Shown here: in pieces, positions 5,093-5,186 of the stretch
Layout of the letters: each line of letters begins with the position of its first letter
How positions within the stretch are numbered: the first letter of the stretch is position 1
Source of the DNA: Candidatus Solibacter sp.
Lineage (GTDB): Bacteria; Acidobacteriota; Terriglobia; Bryobacterales; Bryobacteraceae
Direction of reading: 5' to 3'
Length of the DNA: 5,186 nucleotides
Assembly: GCA_017883345.1 (NCBI GenBank)
Contig: JADGNT010000432.1
Location: 1 to 5,186, forward strand
Program-made: the position numbers and the translations under genes
Notes under the pieces: model-generated
What the model saw: the letters and a program-made list of their open reading frames with translations, nothing else
What the model was told of the DNA's origin: nothing
Database searches by the model: none

Positions 5093-5186
5093 GGATCGCG
5101 TCGCGCAAAATGTTATCGCGGAGCAGGGGCTTGAGAGTCCTGCGGTTCACCACGTCGCCGGCGCCGTCGAGGAGTTCGTTGATGGA
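5082..5186 (-). CDS. mntA: MNT-domain nucleotidyltransferase antitoxin (MntA-like), C-terminal end only
   Basis: Only the last 34 codons and the TAA are in the window; the gene continues beyond the right edge. The visible end contains GDVVNRRTLKPLLRDNILRD (10-29 of the fragment), which fits the closing strand and helix of minimal nucleotidyltransferases, where a DVV strand is followed by a leucine and basic-rich helix. The catalytic GSxxRG and DxD motifs would lie outside the window and cannot be checked. Placement directly before hepT with an 11-base overlap supports it as the partner that AMPylates HepT on tyrosine. The identification leans strongly on this context. Confidence 0.78.
   Translation of the reverse strand, partial: SINELLDGAGDVVNRRTLKPLLRDNILRDAIHAF

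Overview
This is a high-GC bacterial chromosomal window. The Tat-exported Gfo/Idh/MocA oxidoreductase, the short alanine-rich lipoprotein, the dense small toxin-antitoxin genes and the palindromic intergenic repeats resemble soil Acidobacteriota (Solibacter/Bryobacter-like). That placement is inferred from remembered family resemblance, not from a search.

Left part (1-1857). A REP-like palindromic repeat lies just downstream of a minus-strand gene for a Tat-secreted Gfo/Idh/MocA oxidoreductase (161-1471). A 386-base gene-free stretch follows, carrying a 10-bp tandem repeat of about 4.5 copies.

Middle part (1858-3607). A HigBA-type toxin-antitoxin operon on the plus strand (a Gp49-like RelE/HigB toxin overlapping an XRE-type helix-turn-helix antitoxin) is preceded by a GTATA-N10-TATAC inverted repeat that overlaps a -10-like box. 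A minus-strand tRNA-Thr(CGT) with encoded CCA comes next, then a plus-strand lipoprotein of unknown function and a strong palindromic hairpin element.

Right part (3608-5186). An apparently orphan ribbon-helix-helix protein on the plus strand has its own 7-bp inverted-repeat operator candidate. It converges on a minus-strand VapBC module, which has the overlapping start/stop TGATG and a GCCATA-N4-TATGGC operator over its -10. Further right is a second minus-strand module, a HepT-like (DUF86/HEPN) toxin, with the last 34 codons of its MNT nucleotidyltransferase partner running off the window edge.

The window therefore holds three toxin-antitoxin modules of three different families (HigBA type II, VapBC type II, MntA-HepT type VII) plus one antitoxin-like orphan within about 3.3 kb, interrupted by a tRNA and a lipoprotein gene. 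Each module has its own candidate operator or translational coupling, so they look independently regulated. I see no clear sign of a wholly new system. The most distinctive points are the clustering, a HepT whose canonical RX4HXY arginine is glycine, the orphan RHH gene, and the competing palindromes.
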